A stretch of 14,555 nt of DNA from Spirochaeta sp. GTDB taxonomy: Bacteria; Spirochaetota; Spirochaetia; UBA9216. The stretch lies in the NCBI GenBank assembly GCA_003454605.1, contig DMKD01000434.1:1-14555 (forward strand), given 5' to 3'. The notes below the pieces were generated by a model. That model had not been told where the DNA came from. It ran no database searches and saw nothing but the letters and a program-made list of their open reading frames with translations. This document shows, in pieces, positions 13,943-14,555 of this stretch. The translations under genes and the position numbers were made by a program. Position 1 is the first letter of the stretch, and every line of letters starts with the position of its first letter.

Positions 13943-14555
13943 ACAGCTCCCCCTTCCATTGCAGCAAGCTCAGCCCGCTGCTTCTCAAAATAAGAATCTG
14001 CTTCTGCAAGTTCCTCGTCGGTCACTTTCCAATAATGATAACCAGCCTTCCCCTCGGCAAATGAAAGGCCCTTTGATTTAACGGTCTTTGCAATCACAGC
14101 AGTGGGCTTTCCAACTGTTTCAGCCGCAGCTGTTACCGCATCGACTATTTCGTTCAAATTGTGACCGTCTATAGTAATCACTGACCAACCGAATGCATCA
14201 AGCTTTTCAGCAAGCGGGGAATAATTCATTACATCTGCTGTATTTCCACCGATTTGCAGTCCGTTCCAGTCTATAAAAGCTGTTAAATTGTCCAACTTGT
14301 GATGTGAGGCTGCAGCAAAAGCTTCCCAGTTGGAACCTTCGGCAAGCTCGCCGTCACCCATTACGGTAAAGACCCTTGCATCCGAACCGTGGAGTTTCAA
14401 CCCCTGCGCCATGCCGCCTGCAATAGACAGGCCATGGCCCAGAGCACCGGTATTTGCTTCCACACCCGGAATCTTCATATTAGGATGCCCCGGGAGCAGG
14501 CTGCCAATAGAGCCGTATGTATCCAGCACTGAATGCTTGATAAAACCCTTTTCAG
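13939..14555 (-). CDS. Transketolase-like thiamine-diphosphate enzyme, N-terminal subunit, 5' end cut by window edge
   Basis: N-terminal half of the split transketolase. The frame is open to the right window edge; 204 residues are visible and perhaps 70 N-terminal residues are missing. A GTG at 14529 in frame is internal, because the residues before it (EKGFIKHS) continue the family alignment. Counting from the first visible residue, the thiamine-contacting His is H23 in PGHPN, followed by GVEANTGALGHGL (30-42). The diphosphate/metal motif is GDGELAEG (66-73) with N97 in IDWNG closing it, so the cofactor site is intact. The C-terminal part (about 165-200) is a helix rich in Glu and Ala, as in other split subunits. 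It is coupled to the C-terminal subunit by a 4-base overlap. Genes upstream of it in this operon lie outside the window. Confidence 0.92.
   Translation of the reverse strand, partial: EKGFIKHSVLDTYGSIGSLLPGHPNMKIPGVEANTGALGHGLSIAGGMAQGLKLHGSDARVFTVMGDGELAEGSNWEAFAAASHHKLDNLTAFIDWNGLQIGGNTADVMNYSPLAEKLDAFGWSVITIDGHNLNEIVDAVTAAAETVGKPTAVIAKTVKSKGLSFAEGKAGYHYWKVTDEELAEADSYFEKQRAELAAMEGGAV

Noticed and set aside
13268..13993. Open frame of 241 codons on the plus strand
   Set aside because: It is antisense to the transketolase genes, which have full family motifs. Its product is rich in His, Cys and Arg in a scattered way and shows no domain.
1..14555. Mobile elements, CRISPR arrays, tRNA genes and riboswitches
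   Set aside because: No transposase or integrase frame, no regularly spaced repeats, no tRNA-like cloverleaf and no conserved riboswitch layout were found; the gaps without genes are all under 200 bases.

Overview
The window looks like part of a bacterial chromosome, probably from a spirochaete (Spirochaetota). The main clue is the N-terminus of the two mature binding proteins: an Ala-rich signal peptide followed directly by EGSQEE or NGEQEA, a style common in spirochaetal solute-binding proteins. Moderate GC content, strong GGAGG-type ribosome sites and dense operons fit but are not specific. No rRNA, tRNA, CRISPR array, insertion sequence or integrase was seen.

Layout. (1) Bases 1-9326, minus strand: one long catabolic-type operon. 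In transcription order it has binding protein A (9260-7998), a terminator hairpin and a second promoter, binding protein B (7897-6650), a small cupin, two zinc-dependent dehydrogenases, the HAAT-family ABC transporter subunits LivG, LivF, LivM and LivH, and a third zinc dehydrogenase cut by the left window edge. (2) Bases 9450-11133, plus strand: a rubrerythrin/ferritin-like diiron protein and an MFS transporter. (3) Bases 11845-11138, minus: a GntR-family repressor of the FadR/FCD class. (4) Bases 14555-12020, minus: the end of a second operon with the two halves of a split transketolase (N half cut by the right edge) and a D-2-hydroxyacid dehydrogenase, closed by a strong terminator.

How it may work. 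The promoter of the long operon (-35 TTGACG, -10 TACAAT, 9299-9326) is covered by two copies of the FadR-type operator TNGTNNNACNA, one over spacer/-10 and one over the expected transcription start. The adjacent GntR/FCD protein is the natural candidate repressor, with a small carboxylate-type or related effector as inducer. The genes together suggest import of a small polar solute by a HAAT transporter, NAD-linked oxidation of hydroxyl groups by three medium-chain dehydrogenases, two-carbon transfer or cleavage by a thiamine-diphosphate enzyme, and interconversion of a 2-hydroxyacid with a 2-oxoacid. The substrate cannot be named from the sequence. The transketolase C half lacks, by eye, several residues that bind the sugar phosphate and C2-hydroxyl in the classical enzyme, so an unusual substrate is plausible. 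This combination is the best candidate in the window for an undescribed pathway.
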